Positions 11,157 through 22,100 of a stretch of DNA of 64,000 nt are shown one piece after another. The notes beneath the pieces are model-generated. The model was not told the DNA's origin, did not search any database, and saw only the letters and a program-made list of their open reading frames with translations. Every line of letters starts with the position of its first letter. Position 1 is the stretch's first letter. The stretch comes from Lycorma delicatula (taxonomy: Eukaryota; Arthropoda; Insecta; Hemiptera; Fulgoridae). The position numbers and the translations under genes are program-made. The stretch is from assembly GCF_047948215.1 (NCBI RefSeq), contig NC_134455.1, forward strand, positions 323,917,147-323,981,146, written 5' to 3'.

Positions 11157-11176
11157 AGAGAAAAAAAAAAAGAAAA

Positions 11177-11187
11177 AAGGAAGTAAA
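11177..11187 (+). repeat. 11-bp target-site duplication, right
   Basis: aaggaagtaaa directly follows the A-rich tail of the RTE element and is identical to 7873-7883. Confidence 0.85.
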
Positions 11188-11190
11188 ACA

Positions 11191-11567
11191 CGATTTTCCA
11201 TAATCTTTATTTACATTTTATTGGCTGTATTTACATTAATTTTCTCAAAATTAAATTATTTACAAGTTTTTTTAGTAAGTTTCCCACAGTTATTAGTCAT
11301 TTAACAAAGCTATTATACTACAAACCTAAAAAAAACTTGTTTCTTAACACCAAATTTTATGTTTTAGGTTGAATATCTAAAAAACTACTGGAGTTAAAAG
11401 TTCTAGAGCCTGTTTTATCCTATTTCCCAACTCAAATTACATAAGAAATCATCAACTTTCATCCTTAATTTGGGTCTCAAAAATTACATTAGGGCTTCAT
11501 TTTATTAGAATAGCTGAAATCCAGACGAAATCTTTCGCTAGTTGTAAATCGAAAACAAATGTTTCTA

Positions 11568-11613
<46 letters not shown>

Positions 11614-11907
11614 CTTTTTTTCATTATTTTCACCAGTAGAACATGTTCTGAAAGTTTCTACGTTTCTTTGAGGGACACTGAATCTATTCACTATCGGATT
11701 TCAATGGTTGAAAATCCTTAAGAATTCGTTCTCACTGCATTTTGACAATTCTAGCTACTCCACTGTGGTGGATAGCAGTTATTATTTATTAAATCAAGAG
11801 TAAATAAATGATCAGCATAATCGAATGAACTGTAAAAAATGAAAGATATTTCATAAAATGTTAGGGCAGCATTTAATTTGGTCAATTGCACAAGTTACAT
11901 CAGGTGA
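11191..11907. other. AT-rich DNA with a (TA)n tract
   Basis: No gene is seen. It contains an uninterrupted (AT)20 tract at 11571-11610. The open frame that runs through that tract on the minus strand is an artefact of the dinucleotide repeat. Confidence 0.6.
11571..11610. repeat. (AT)20 microsatellite
   Basis: Forty bases of pure alternating A and T. Confidence 0.98.
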
Positions 11908-11921
11908 GATTGTCCAAATAA

Positions 11922-12120
11922 TATTAGATGGATATCTAATCCATACTAGATGGATGTTGGTGTTCTTTGGTGGTTGGGTTTCAATTAACCATACATCTTA
12001 TGAATGATTGACTTGAGACTGTACAAGACTATTGTTTAACATTCATACATATCATCCTTATTCATCTTTTGAAGTAATATATTGTGGTGGTTCCAGAGAC
12101 TAAACAGAAAAAGAAAGAAA
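11922..12120 (+). mobile_element. long SINE (family B), 5'-truncated, with target duplication
   Basis: It contains the body words of the long SINE family: tggtgttctttggtggttgg, caattaaccatacatct, tgagactgtacaagactat, tcatacatatcatcctt. It ends with the tail tgaagtaat...ggtggttcca...ctaaacag and an AAAGAAAGAAA run. The tRNA-like head found in the copies at 41038 and 43150 is missing, so it is 5'-truncated. A direct repeat of 13/14 identical bases flanks it: gattgtccaaataa (11908-11921) and gattgtccaaacaa (12121-12134). This fits insertion by a LINE machinery. It encodes no protein. Confidence 0.8.
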
Positions 12121-12365
12121 GATTGTCCAAACAACACTCATGTGTATAAACCAATCAACAATTATATAAAATCACCATGATACATTTATAGTCTTGGACA
12201 GACTGGCCAGATAGTGGGTGATGGGCAAAATGTAATGGTGAAAGCAGAATATTATTATTTTAACTTTACTCAAACACACACGCATATATATATTCTTAAG
12301 AAAATTAAATAAATAAAATACATTGATTTTATTAAGAAATAAAAAGTAGACTATTGAGATTTAAT

Positions 12366-12407
12366 CTTCACCATCGTGGAGATAGTTTTATCTCCACGGT
12401 GGTGAAG
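12366..12407. other. 19-bp hairpin
   Basis: cttcaccatcgtggagata (12366-12384) and tatctccacggtggtgaag (12389-12407) are inverted complements with a single mismatch (a G-U pair in RNA) and a 4-base loop. Its function is unknown. It may be the terminal foldback of a small element. Confidence 0.75.
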
Positions 12408-12429
12408 AAGAGGATGTACCCTGCAGTTA

Positions 12430-12975
12430 ATTATTTTTCATTACTGTCTTGGAGACAGTCTGTTTTTGACATCCTTACTTGAACTATTTTTGTATGTTCC
12501 ATGTACTTATATTATTTTTACACTTATGTTTCCAGTAAATTTCATCTGTTAACTATCTAAAGTTAGGCCTTTTGACTGTCACACTGTATTACTTAGTAAA
12601 TTTGACTGATACTAAATCATTTCAGTGAGATTAAGTTCACCATGATAAAGGTAACCTTAATATTTTGAACTCTTTATTTTACAATTTCATCAATTTTATG
12701 TTTTTCTTATTTTGTGCATTTGTTTGATTGAGATAGATTTGTTCCTCCTACCTAAACTACTTTTTTAACATTAAGAATCTCTTTATTTTCAGGCCATTTA
12801 TGTGTGTTGTATTTATTTTGTGATGTTTTGGTCAATGATTCTGGTCCATAATGTTGATTCCTTAATGTAATATTTTTCATTGTCAGTGACAATTAGCAAA
12901 TTTTTTGGGTAGTCTGGCAGCAGCTCTTCAAACTACTCTTTCAAATCTTTCCCAATTAGTTTCATTATACCTATC
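12430..12975 (-). pseudogene. remnant of a DDE (IS630/DDE_3-like) transposase C-terminus
   Basis: On the minus strand a short open block reads LIGKDLKE*FEELLPDYPKN then LLIVTDNEKYYIKESTLWTR (about 12960-12850). This resembles the second catalytic strand (IVxDNAxYH) of IS630-type DDE transposases and the helix after it. Further down, a segment reading YHGELNLTEMI*YQSNLLSN (about 12635-12580) fits the third catalytic block (PYHCELNPIEMIWAQVKNYV). LTDEIYWKHKCKNN follows. The catalytic D is kept, while the third-block Glu (E of IEM) is present beside a stop. Stops and shifts show it is dead. The N-terminal half is not visible; the dispersed repeat copy 2 starts right at its upstream side (12989). 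The assignment rests on short motifs and is moderate. Confidence 0.45.
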
Positions 12976-12988
12976 TGTTTCATTTTTA

Positions 12989-13680
12989 CTAAGGCGTATG
13001 AAGTAAAGGAAGTATTGTGATCGCGAAAAATTTCAGTTTTCAGATTCCAATGGAAATATCTATTTTGACAACTCCTGAATCCATTTTGACTAGTTTTAAC
13101 GTGAAATCTGTACATATGTATCTATCTCGCATAATTAAAAAATGATTAGTCATAGGATATCAAAATTTTGGATTTAGGACTGTTATAACATCTAGTTGTG
13201 CACCTTTTCTTTTGAATGTAATCAACTGGACCAAAATTGTCCAAAATCCAAAAAATTTGGATTTTGGCTTTTTTCTTAACTGCAGTATAAGCCCTCATTG
13301 AGAACTTTTCAGCAATATATCATAAATGGTACTTATTTTCATTGATTCCATAGCTGTAGCCAAATAAAATTTTAATTAATGAAATACTTTAATCTTATAA
13401 GGGAAGTAACATCGATTCAAATTCGACTTCATCTCTTATTTTTTAACTTTTTTTTTTTTAATTTAAATATATTGATTTATTAATAATTTTTAATCTCTGA
13501 TTGTAAACAAATTTTTACAATAAGTAATATTTCAGTAATAACAATAAAAAATAAACATACGAAGAAATAAAAGAAGTTATTAATGAAATAAAATTTTATG
13601 TACTTCTCATTTTTAAAAAAAAATGTGTATATGTAATTTAATAGGCGTAGAAGGAAGTCATGTGATATACACATCAGTTT
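12989..13680 (-). repeat. ~700 bp dispersed repeat, copy 2
   Basis: Same element as 5745-6450, inverted. Its 3' end is at the left (aagtaaaggaagtattgtga near 13010-13030) and its 5' end at the right (gtagaaggaagtcatgtgat at 13648-13667). The tRNA-arm site is degraded here (cgattcaaattcg). It encodes no protein. Confidence 0.78.
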
Positions 13681-15400
13681 TTTTTAAAAATGTGAGTTTG
13701 GCATTTTCTACAAAGTTATTCTAATTGTCCATGTAAACAAATTCAAAAGAAGAACTGTGTGTAGTAGGAGCCTTAAAACATGAGCTTAGGCTTCCACAGG
13801 AACTTACTGAGTACTTATGATGGTTTTTCCTTTTATACTGTAAAATACACATCTAAACATTTTTTTCTTTCTTACCTCCCGAACTGATTATAGATATCTC
13901 TGACTTTCTTTATTCAACACCTTAAACAATGTTCTGAAATTTGGTGGTAATATGTTCATTTGAAAAACCTCTGAAAATGACATCTTATTATAGTTACATA
14001 GAGGTGTAGAAGACATCTTACTGACATCAAACGTTGCCTTTTTTCTTTTCAGGGTATATGAAATTAGCTTTCACTAATATGTGTACTCATATTTATATAT
14101 AATAAATACTCTTTTTCATGACTAATATACCTATTACAGTTGTCTCTAATACTCAACAAATAGTCCTTTTGGTGACTGACTAATTTCTTCGACTGTTGCA
14201 TATTTGCATATCTCTTTTATAAAATTTTCTTTAATTCTCATTCTCAACAGTTATTTTGTCATTTCTTCTCAGTCTCCTCCATTTACAACCTTGTTTGATG
14301 CAATATTTGCAGTTATTGAAAAATTAAAATAAACAATAAACATTTAACAATAAACACAAAACATTAAACACCTTTACTTTAAAACAAAAATGTAAGTAGC
14401 GTCATTAATAAATTCAAATGATATTGAGATTTATATATATACTTACACACCATCATCATCATTGTAATAAATGAACATTTTCCCCAGTTTAATTTAATGG
14501 AACTAAATATTTTTATCTCCCAGCTAGTTAAGGTTACACACCTGGTGCACTTAAGACAATACTTTTTACAAATTTATCAAAAAATATTTTTCTCTTTTTT
14601 TTAGAAAATAGCTCAGAACACAACTGCCAATTTGTAGAAGTATCATTTGAATATAAAAATAAGCAGCAGGATGCTGACTTTTTTCACTCACACTGAGTTT
14701 CAATAGGATGTGTAATTTATCAATTTATATTTATTTCTTTTTGACTCGCTTTGTGAGGATGCATACGATTGCTAAAATTACATAAAATTAAATATCAGAA
14801 TTCTGTAAATCAGCAACCACTACTCAAACTGGTCAAACATATACAAATTTATCTCCTTTTGATTATAAAACTTATGTCATGCCATTGATATAATTGTCAT
14901 TTCAAGAACACCGGTTTGATATTTTATTAGATACAATCATTAAAACATTTAAGTGAGAAAAAATGAAATAGCTTTTATAAAGTAGCCGTTTAGTTTTAAT
15001 TAATAGTGAAACACATAAACAATTAAACCGCATAAACAGTAGTTAAAGACTAGTCGAAGGTTTAGTTGTAAAATAATCTTAAGTGTAAGGGGAAGGTATT
15101 AGTTGATCAAATACCTTATTAATTTATCTTTGTGTCATGAAATTCAGTATAGCGGTTTCTAAGGATTCAGGGAAATATATGAATAGAATTAAACGGTTTA
15201 AGTTTTCTTAATCTGTTGATACTAAAAATCTACAAGGGAAAAGTGAAACTATTTTCTTTTAAATTCAAATTTGTAATGAACATTTTTTGAGAGCGTTTAC
15301 TTTCAGAAAAGGAGCTTCTGGACTGTATTGCTATCCTAAAAAACATGTACCTTGTGTCTTAAAGTTATCTGCAATATTATTGACTATGGAAACGACCGTT
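13681..15400. other. AT-rich DNA, no gene seen
   Basis: No open frame resembles a known protein and no RNA gene was recognised. Confidence 0.6.
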
Positions 15401-15404
15401 AAAA

Positions 15405-15675
15405 ATCAGCAGCGGTAGCCCAATAGCACCGACATTCACCTTAACAGGTCGGCTCTGAAAAGTGCCGTTTAACTAACCCCAACCGTTGGGACTCCCAACC
15501 GTTTAAAATAAGCATTTTTGACTTGCCATCAACTGGCTGAAGGATGATCGGGGAGGCGGGCTTCAGTCTTAAGCGGTTTTAAAAAAACTGTTTTTGTTGG
15601 AGGTAGGTGGCCGGTGTCGAAAGCTGATCGAGTACTAGGCTGCGGTGAAGCGTCTGAGAGTTGCGTGTTTTCTTA
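15405..15675. other. GC-richer block of unknown origin
   Basis: About 270 bp stand out from AT-rich surroundings, with words such as caccgacattcacctta, accccaaccgttgggactcc, gatcggggaggcgggcttca, ggtggccggtgtcgaaagct and ctgcggtgaagcgtctgaga. No convincing reading frame passes through it. It looks like a LINE 5' leader or a short non-coding element rather than a gene, but I do not recognise it. Confidence 0.4.
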
Positions 15676-17186
15676 CTTCCCTTACTTTTCAAAACCTGTT
15701 CAAAAAATAATCCTTTTCTGAGGTATTTATTACTTTTACATATTTATAAACAATTTAAAAAAAATAACAGTATATCTGAATAAAAAATTAAAAAAAAAAA
15801 TATTACGATGAAAGTGGACAGTGAAAATAAAAGCTACCGATTTGATCAAATCGTAACATCTAAATAAAAAAAAAAAAAAAAAAAAAAATGGACTGGTCGA
15901 TTACTATACGCTGACTGCTCACGTTAAGGATATCTAAAATCATATTCCGTGAATTTAAGGATTGTCGAAATGTACAACAAATGCGAACATAGTTCACTTT
16001 TGATATCAAAGATCGACCGATCTATTTCATCCTCCCTAAATACAACTACAAATCAAAAATTTTAATAATAATTATAATTTTATCACGCATTAACTAAATT
16101 TATTTTTACCTATGACGAGGTAGTTTCATTAATAAAAACCTTACTTCTCGTAAAATAAACGACCCTTGAAAACTAAATCTTGTACAAATCTTTGAACGAC
16201 TTTCGAAACAGATGAAATATCATTTCTATACGTTACAAAAAATAGTAATTTCCTTCACGATTCGATTGCTAACGTGAAAAAAGGGTATTACAAAATTTAT
16301 AAGTGAAGGAAACTTTAAACAGGATTTAAAGTAATCTTTTACAATAATCGATCTTTAGAGTCTAAAGTCTTAAATCACGAAACTTGATTCACTAGTTACA
16401 TTACTACTATAAATGCTCTCAACTCGTAATTCATGTTTCACATACCGTACGGTTATTTGTTCCTCTGTTAATAATCTTGTCTTCCTTTCATTTTTATAGA
16501 TTAGTCATTTATTCTTTTCATTTCTTGAATTATTCAACAAAATAATGTATTTTACTTTAGAATCGATAGCCTCTTAAATTTATTCATTTCATTTATATCA
16601 TAAAATCGGCCCCGTCAGCAATTGTTGGACCGTTGTTATTGTGATGGTTAAGGTTTTGTTTTTTATCTTTTTCCTACCCGTTTTAACTATTGTTATTTTG
16701 TTACCGATAAGTTTATTTTTTTCGGAGGTAATAGTGTGTTAATAACGTAAAGTAAACCGAGTTTGGGTTTTCGGAACTAAGTTTTTTCGTCATAAGAAGA
16801 GTCGAGCAGTGTGATATGTGCTAAAGTCAGATTAATTTTATGTTGTGTATTTGAGGTAGGTATTGTGATTTGAAGTCAGGTGTGCAGTGGAAGACGAAGG
16901 AATGACGCTATTAAATGTTTGTTTTAGGCGGTATCTCAGGTTTTCAGACGTTTGTTTCTATGACCCGCTTTTGATCGACTAGCGTCCTTATAATTGTTAA
17001 ATGTCATCATCATACGATTATGTTCAATGAAGCAGGTCCTTTCCACCATGCCGGTCTCCAATTACTTATATCCTTAGCTAAATTTTTGAGATCCTGGTAG
17101 ATCCCATTCTTTCTATACCGTCCACTTTTTTCTGTTTTTTAACACCTGTTCTACTGATGAGTAGTACTATTGTACTACTGTACAAC
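15676..17186. other. AT-rich DNA, no gene seen
   Basis: No gene is seen. A poly(A) tract lies at about 15866-15888 with no readable retrotransposon directly upstream. Confidence 0.6.
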
Positions 17187-17196
17187 TACTGTTGTA
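17187..17196 (+). repeat. 10-bp target-site duplication, left
   Basis: tactgttgta is identical to 19158-19167 and sits exactly where homology to the I-clade LINE begins. Confidence 0.7.
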
Positions 17197-17204
17197 CTTT
17201 TGTC

Positions 17205-18070
17205 GTTTCCGACAAAACGAAATGTGTAGTCTTCTCTCGGCTACGAAACCCTTCTATTCCGCAAGCTTTTCTGAACAGAGAGCTTATTGCTATACCTCCT
17301 TAGTCAAGTTTCTAGGTTTGCTTTTTGATAGCCGTCTTACTTAAGTCAAACATATAAAGGAATTAAGGACAAAATGTTTGAAACTTTTAGATATGATGCG
17401 GGTCCTTAGTAACACCAATTGGGGAACCGATCGGTCATGTATGTTACGTTTTTACTATGCCCATACTCGTTCCCGTTTAGATTATGGTTGTGTCGCCTAC
17501 TCTTCAGCTCGTCAAACCGTGCTTAAAATGCTGGACGGCGTACATCATGCTTTTCTTCGGCTTGCCACAGGTGCGTTTAGATCAAGCCCTATCGCAAGCT
17601 TACTTGTAGACTGTAGCGAGCCATCACTTTGGGATAGACGAGACCAGCTTTTGTTGTCTTATTTTGCCCGTCTCAGCGGACAGCCGAATCACCCGGCTTT
17701 CGACCCAGTTCTTAGAGATCCTAATTTAAGGAAGTATGAGGACCGTCCACGCTGTACTGCACCTATGGGTGTCCGTACCCGACGTCTGCTGCAGCATATA
17801 AATATTGACACTCCATCGTTCTTTCCATCATGTCCGTGCTCATATCCTCCGTGGAGAATAAACCTTGTAAATTTTACATTTGACCTTACAACATACGATA
17901 AACAATCAACAACACCTACTGTTTTCCGGCAAATGTTTCAGTATATTCTCACCAAGACAAACCCAGACGTGGTGATATACACTGATGGATCGAAACAAGA
18001 CGATACCGTTGGTTGTGCTTTTGTTGTCAATGAAAGAACTTATATATGTTTGGCCTACCTGGTATTATGA
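17205..18070 (+). pseudogene. I-clade ORF2: end of RT and start of RNase H
   Basis: The frame runs SLVKFLGLLFDSRLT, hits a stop at 17342-17344 where the family usually has Trp, and continues VKHIKELRTKC. It is then open from 17378 to 18070: MRVLSNTNWGTDRSCMLRFY, SRLDYGCVAYSSARQTVLKM, LRLATGAFRSSPIASLLVDC, LSGQPNHPAFDP. These are the thumb and connection words of I-type elements. The RNase H domain begins with VVIYTDGSKQDD, which carries the first catalytic Asp. The frame then breaks by a one-base shift near 18045 and RNase H continues in the next entry. Confidence 0.85.
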
Positions 18071-18772
18071 GTGTGTTCACCGCTAAACTACTCGCTATAA
18101 ATAAGGCTCTAAATATCATTAACCCTAAATATAGAATCATTCTTATTTGCAGTGACTCGTGTAGTGCTCTCCAGGCGTTAGAAAACTTTTGTTCCAAACA
18201 TCCTGTCGTCATTGAAATTTACGATGCAAACACTGAGTTAGGTAATCGCAACACAGAAGTAAGTTTTTGCTGGGTCCCTAGCCACGTAGGGATTCCAGGT
18301 AATGAACAAGCAGATTATGCTGCCAAGGAAGCGTGTATTCAACCTCCTTTCACCACCCGAGATACTACCTTTGATTTTATTAATCGTGTAAAACAATCAC
18401 AGAGCAAAGTGGCAAAGTGACTGGGCAACTACCGTCGATAATAAACTCCGACGGATTAAAGACTCAGTGTTGCCATGAGGCTCCTCTTGCAGAAAAACTT
18501 GTCGTGAGGAAGTGGTCCTCTGCCGTATACGGATAGGATATACGAGGATCACTCACGAGTACCTAATGTCGGGAGGAATCGCACCCCTATGCACACGTTG
18601 GAACTGCCGCATGACTGTGCACCACATTCTCGTAGACTGCATATGTTATGCGGCGTTGCGTCGTAAATTTAATCTACCTAGAAACATCCGTGATATTTTG
18701 TACAATAATAACGAAATTTTGAACCGGATGTTTCTGTTTTCGCATAGTACCAGATTACTGCAAAAAATGTAA
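18046..18772 (+). pseudogene. I-clade ORF2: RNase H and C-terminal Cys/His region
   Basis: It continues RNase H in a shifted frame: FGLPGIMSVFTAKLLAINKA, LICSDSCSALQAL (second catalytic Asp), FCWVPSHVGIPGNEQADYAA (final Asp). The position normally Glu in TAELLAI is Lys here, so a catalytic residue is lost. The reading shifts again near 18405-18418 (KWQSDWATTVDNKLRRIKDS lies in another frame). The frame 18512-18772 then gives VVLCRIRIGYTRITHEYLMS, LCTRWNCRMTVHHILVDC (the Cys/His block) and ALRRKFNLPRNIRDILYNNN, and ends at TAA 18770-18772. RNase H would degrade template RNA during copying. The copy is inactive. Confidence 0.85.
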
Positions 18773-19157
18773 TATTATCATATATATTTTTATGCTAGAA
18801 GAGTTTTTGATAGTTTTTAACCTTTACTTTCAATTTTGATTTTTTGGTTCTATGTTTTTAATTTTATTATCCGAGAAGGGAGCCTTTTGCACAACCTATC
18901 GGAATTAGGTAAGTTTTATATAGTTTCTCTATTTTATTATTTTAACTTTTATATTTTAAAGACTCCGTCTGAGATATTAGTTTTGAATTTTATTTCAATT
19001 TTTGACTTTTGTTTTAATAAACTTTTATTATATCATTTATATTAATTTTACACCTTATAAGTTTTATTATTTTGGAGTTATTTTACCCTTTTATTAATAA
19101 AAATTCCGGGCGATGATAACGCTCAGACGTTTTTCGCCCCTAAACAAAAAAAAAAAG

Positions 19158-19167
19158 TACTGTTGTA
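19158..19167 (+). repeat. 10-bp target-site duplication, right
   Basis: tactgttgta after the poly(A) tail matches 17187-17196. Confidence 0.7.
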
Positions 19168-22100
19168 GACATGTCTACAAATTTCTGTCACTGGTTTTTT
19201 TTAAATAGCTCGCAATAAAATCATTAAATCTAAGCTCTTTTGTCCCGTAATATCAATGGAAAATCTCTCCATTCATAAATAAGATTAAGAGTTCTATTAC
19301 TTAAAAAAAGATTGTTCATTCCAGAATCATAATAACACATTTCTTTTAGTATTTAAATTGGTAGAAGGTTTCAAGTCACTTCGGCATCCATCTCTTGATT
19401 TGTCTTTTTCTCTTTTTGATCGTCTCAGTTTTCTTCTACTCTCAATTACTTTTAGAAGTCTTCCCAAACCCGAATTTTTTAATCTTTTATACGTTTTTTA
19501 ATTTTTCTACTTTTCATCTCATCTTTCATAAACCGATCATTAAATTTCTATTCTTCACATCCACGTTCCTCAACAATTTGCCGATTACTTTTGGAAAAAA
19601 ATATGTTTTTTGAGGAGGGATAACCTGCTTTATATTTAGAAATTAAGATATTTGAAGCGATTTAAAAATCGTATTACATGCTTATAAGCTAATTTTTATA
19701 GTTATGTTAAGGAAAAGGTTTTTATCCCATATTATATTGCTATCAAAACTGATACATTTTATTAGCCTTTGAAAAATGTTTATTAATTATATTTTTACAA
19801 TGCCAGTGGCCAATTGTATTAGTCATATAAGTAATTTTACAAAAGTCAGTACTGTTGAAATAATGCAGTTTTGTTGCTAATAATATACAGAAAGGTCGAT
19901 GACATGTTGGATTCAAAATTCCGAAACCTGGGATTGAAATTCTGCCATGACAAAATCTTTGACAACAATAATTAATAAACACAAAGATAATAATGTCCAA
20001 GCCTTCTGGAAAGGTATTTGGGGTAGTTATACTATTAATGAACTGTAAATTTTTTATGCTTTGTGCAATAAACGATATTGCTATAAATAATAAATATAAC
20101 ATTGCTATGCTGCAACGTTTAATGTATTTACGTTTACAGTAAATACATTATTATTTTTTCTTGCACATGTGCATAATGGCATTTCATATATTATGAAATG
20201 ATTATTCCGAGAAAAACAATGTTCAAGTATCCATTAACATGAAATGTAGTAAAAACAACGAATTAATCCGAAGAATATAAGAATGGTAGTGGGGTAGCAG
20301 AGTATATTTGAGAATACGAAAGGGAGGGAGTGAACGAGTCACAGCATCCACGTTCTCATCACAAAAGGCTCAGTCGGCGGGGAGAGTTCGCCGCACCACT
20401 TTGAAATAGGTCAGTCAAATTACATTCCGTAACTAACATAAAACCATTTTCTAAAGACTACTACACTATTCTGAAGAAGTACGTTTATTAAATAAAATTA
20501 GTATTATTGTCATAGATCATGCATGTAATTTAATTAATTTTTTGCAGCATTTTCCACATCAGTAGCAATATTATTATTTGTAAATTTTTATTTTTTAAAC
20601 AATTTATAATGTTTCTCTAATGGTTTGGTGAAATATTAGATTGATAAAATTAAAAAAAAATAAATAAAATTTGTCGATAATTAAACATTTGGTTAGACTA
20701 CAATTTCTTCTTTACGGTGGATGGAGTATAATTTTTCAACCGCGAATACGACAGGAAGTACATTGATTGAAACAAGGGTTGAAATACTACATTGTGTTTT
20801 TAACTAGAATGCGATGTAATACCATATATATATATATATATATATAAATGTACTATTATATAGTTACCGTATTTATAACAAGACATAGCATTACTTACCA
20901 AATAAATTATAATTATTAATAATTACCGTTACTAGTTATAAAAAAGTATAATAACCGAATGTGATGTGTATACTAGTATTTAAAAAAAGTAATAGATTTT
21001 TTATTTATAAAACTTGAATGTTTATCGTGAAATTTTAAATGAATTCGTCGAATACATATGAATATAAAAAAAAAAAACAATTATATAAAAAACAATTTGT
21101 AAAATTAAACTCTTTTTTAAAATGAATGTTGATTAGATTTCTGTATTACAACACATACATGTGTATTTGTACTTGTTGCAAATAGCTGCTTCTGTGCTTG
21201 TTATTCTCATAGACACACGGCTATACGGAATATATCCTACATCATTTATACACATGTCGTGTGTAAGTTTAATAAATCAAGAGGTGCCAGCTAAATGTAA
21301 TATTATAAAATTAGTAATTAAATTAATATTCTCCGTTTTGTAGTGAATCATGTATTGTTATATGCAACCGGAATATATTTTGTTTCCCTTTTAAAACGCA
21401 CGGCTAAAAAAGGCTTAAGTGAGCGGTTTAGATTATATATATTTTTTTAATATTCACCTTTCTTGTTTATTAACGTATGTTTAACTACTGTAAACATATT
21501 TATTTATTTTCTGTGTGCACGCGTGGGCATGTGAATTTGGAATTAATATTAATTACTCCTTTAAAATAATTTTTTTGTTTGTATCTACACAAAGTGATTT
21601 TAAAGAGTTATTATTTTTTTTTTGTTTTTTAATAAATTAACACATCATCATTATTAATACTGGGATTCCAAGTTATCATACTTAGATGTCTTCAGCGTAA
21701 CAGTGTGGAGCCGCCAGATGTCGACACATGTGTTGTTAAAAAAAAAATTAATCTTGTTTCTTTTAAAAACATGTGTTACTGAACTGAAAAGAATTTGTAG
21801 TCTGCTACTGTAGTTTGACAGTCTAGTTATTAAGCACTGATTTTTTTTAGATAAAAAATTTTTTTTATATAAATAAAAAAATTTATTGAGAATTTAAAAG
21901 CGCGTGTAATTTAAGGACGAATGCAGACGTGCATATAAACTTAAGATTATCCGGTAACGAAATGAGGTCTTAGTATAAATTTGGTTAACTGGCATATCAA
22001 GATTGAGCTTGTTGCTTTTATAGATCTCAAAATGCTGAACAGATTGATGGTCCAGGAAATGTAAATCTATAAATGTAAAAAAATCTCTTTAAACAATAAA

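Larger units (their letters stand above)
7884..11176 (+). mobile_element. full-length RTE-clade non-LTR retrotransposon
   Basis: A 3,293-bp element with the standard RTE plan: a short 5' leader (7884 to about 8264), a single ORF with AP-type endonuclease then reverse transcriptase then a C-terminal tail, a very short 3' end (gtcaaatgactgaagag) and an A-rich tail (11159-11178). It is flanked by a perfect 11-bp duplication (aaggaagtaaa). All three coding blocks lie in one reading frame, interrupted by only two in-frame stops (9483-9485 and 10554-10556) and no frameshift, so it inserted recently or was retrotransposed as an almost intact copy. RTE proteins nick target DNA and copy their own RNA into it. 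Base composition is purine-rich on the coding strand, unlike the flanks. A decayed relative is at 3169-4425. Confidence 0.93.
17197..19157 (+). mobile_element. I-clade LINE, 5'-truncated
   Basis: A 1.96-kb 3' portion of a non-LTR retrotransposon with an RNase H domain. It starts inside the end of reverse transcriptase (FPTKRNVVFSR-like), carries the RT thumb, RNase H and a C-terminal Cys/His region, then a 380-bp AT-rich 3' UTR. The UTR ends in cgtttttcgcccctaaac followed by poly(A) at 19146-19156. A 10-bp duplication (tactgttgta) borders both ends, so the 5' truncation happened at insertion, as usual for LINEs. One stop and two frame shifts inactivate it. It may belong to the same clade as the ORF1 remnant at 57.9-59.3 kb, but the two do not overlap. 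Confidence 0.85.

Noticed and set aside
19743..20102. 119-codon minus-strand open frame
   Set aside because: No recognisable domain or homologous words, and no splice or start context. Left as unannotated DNA.
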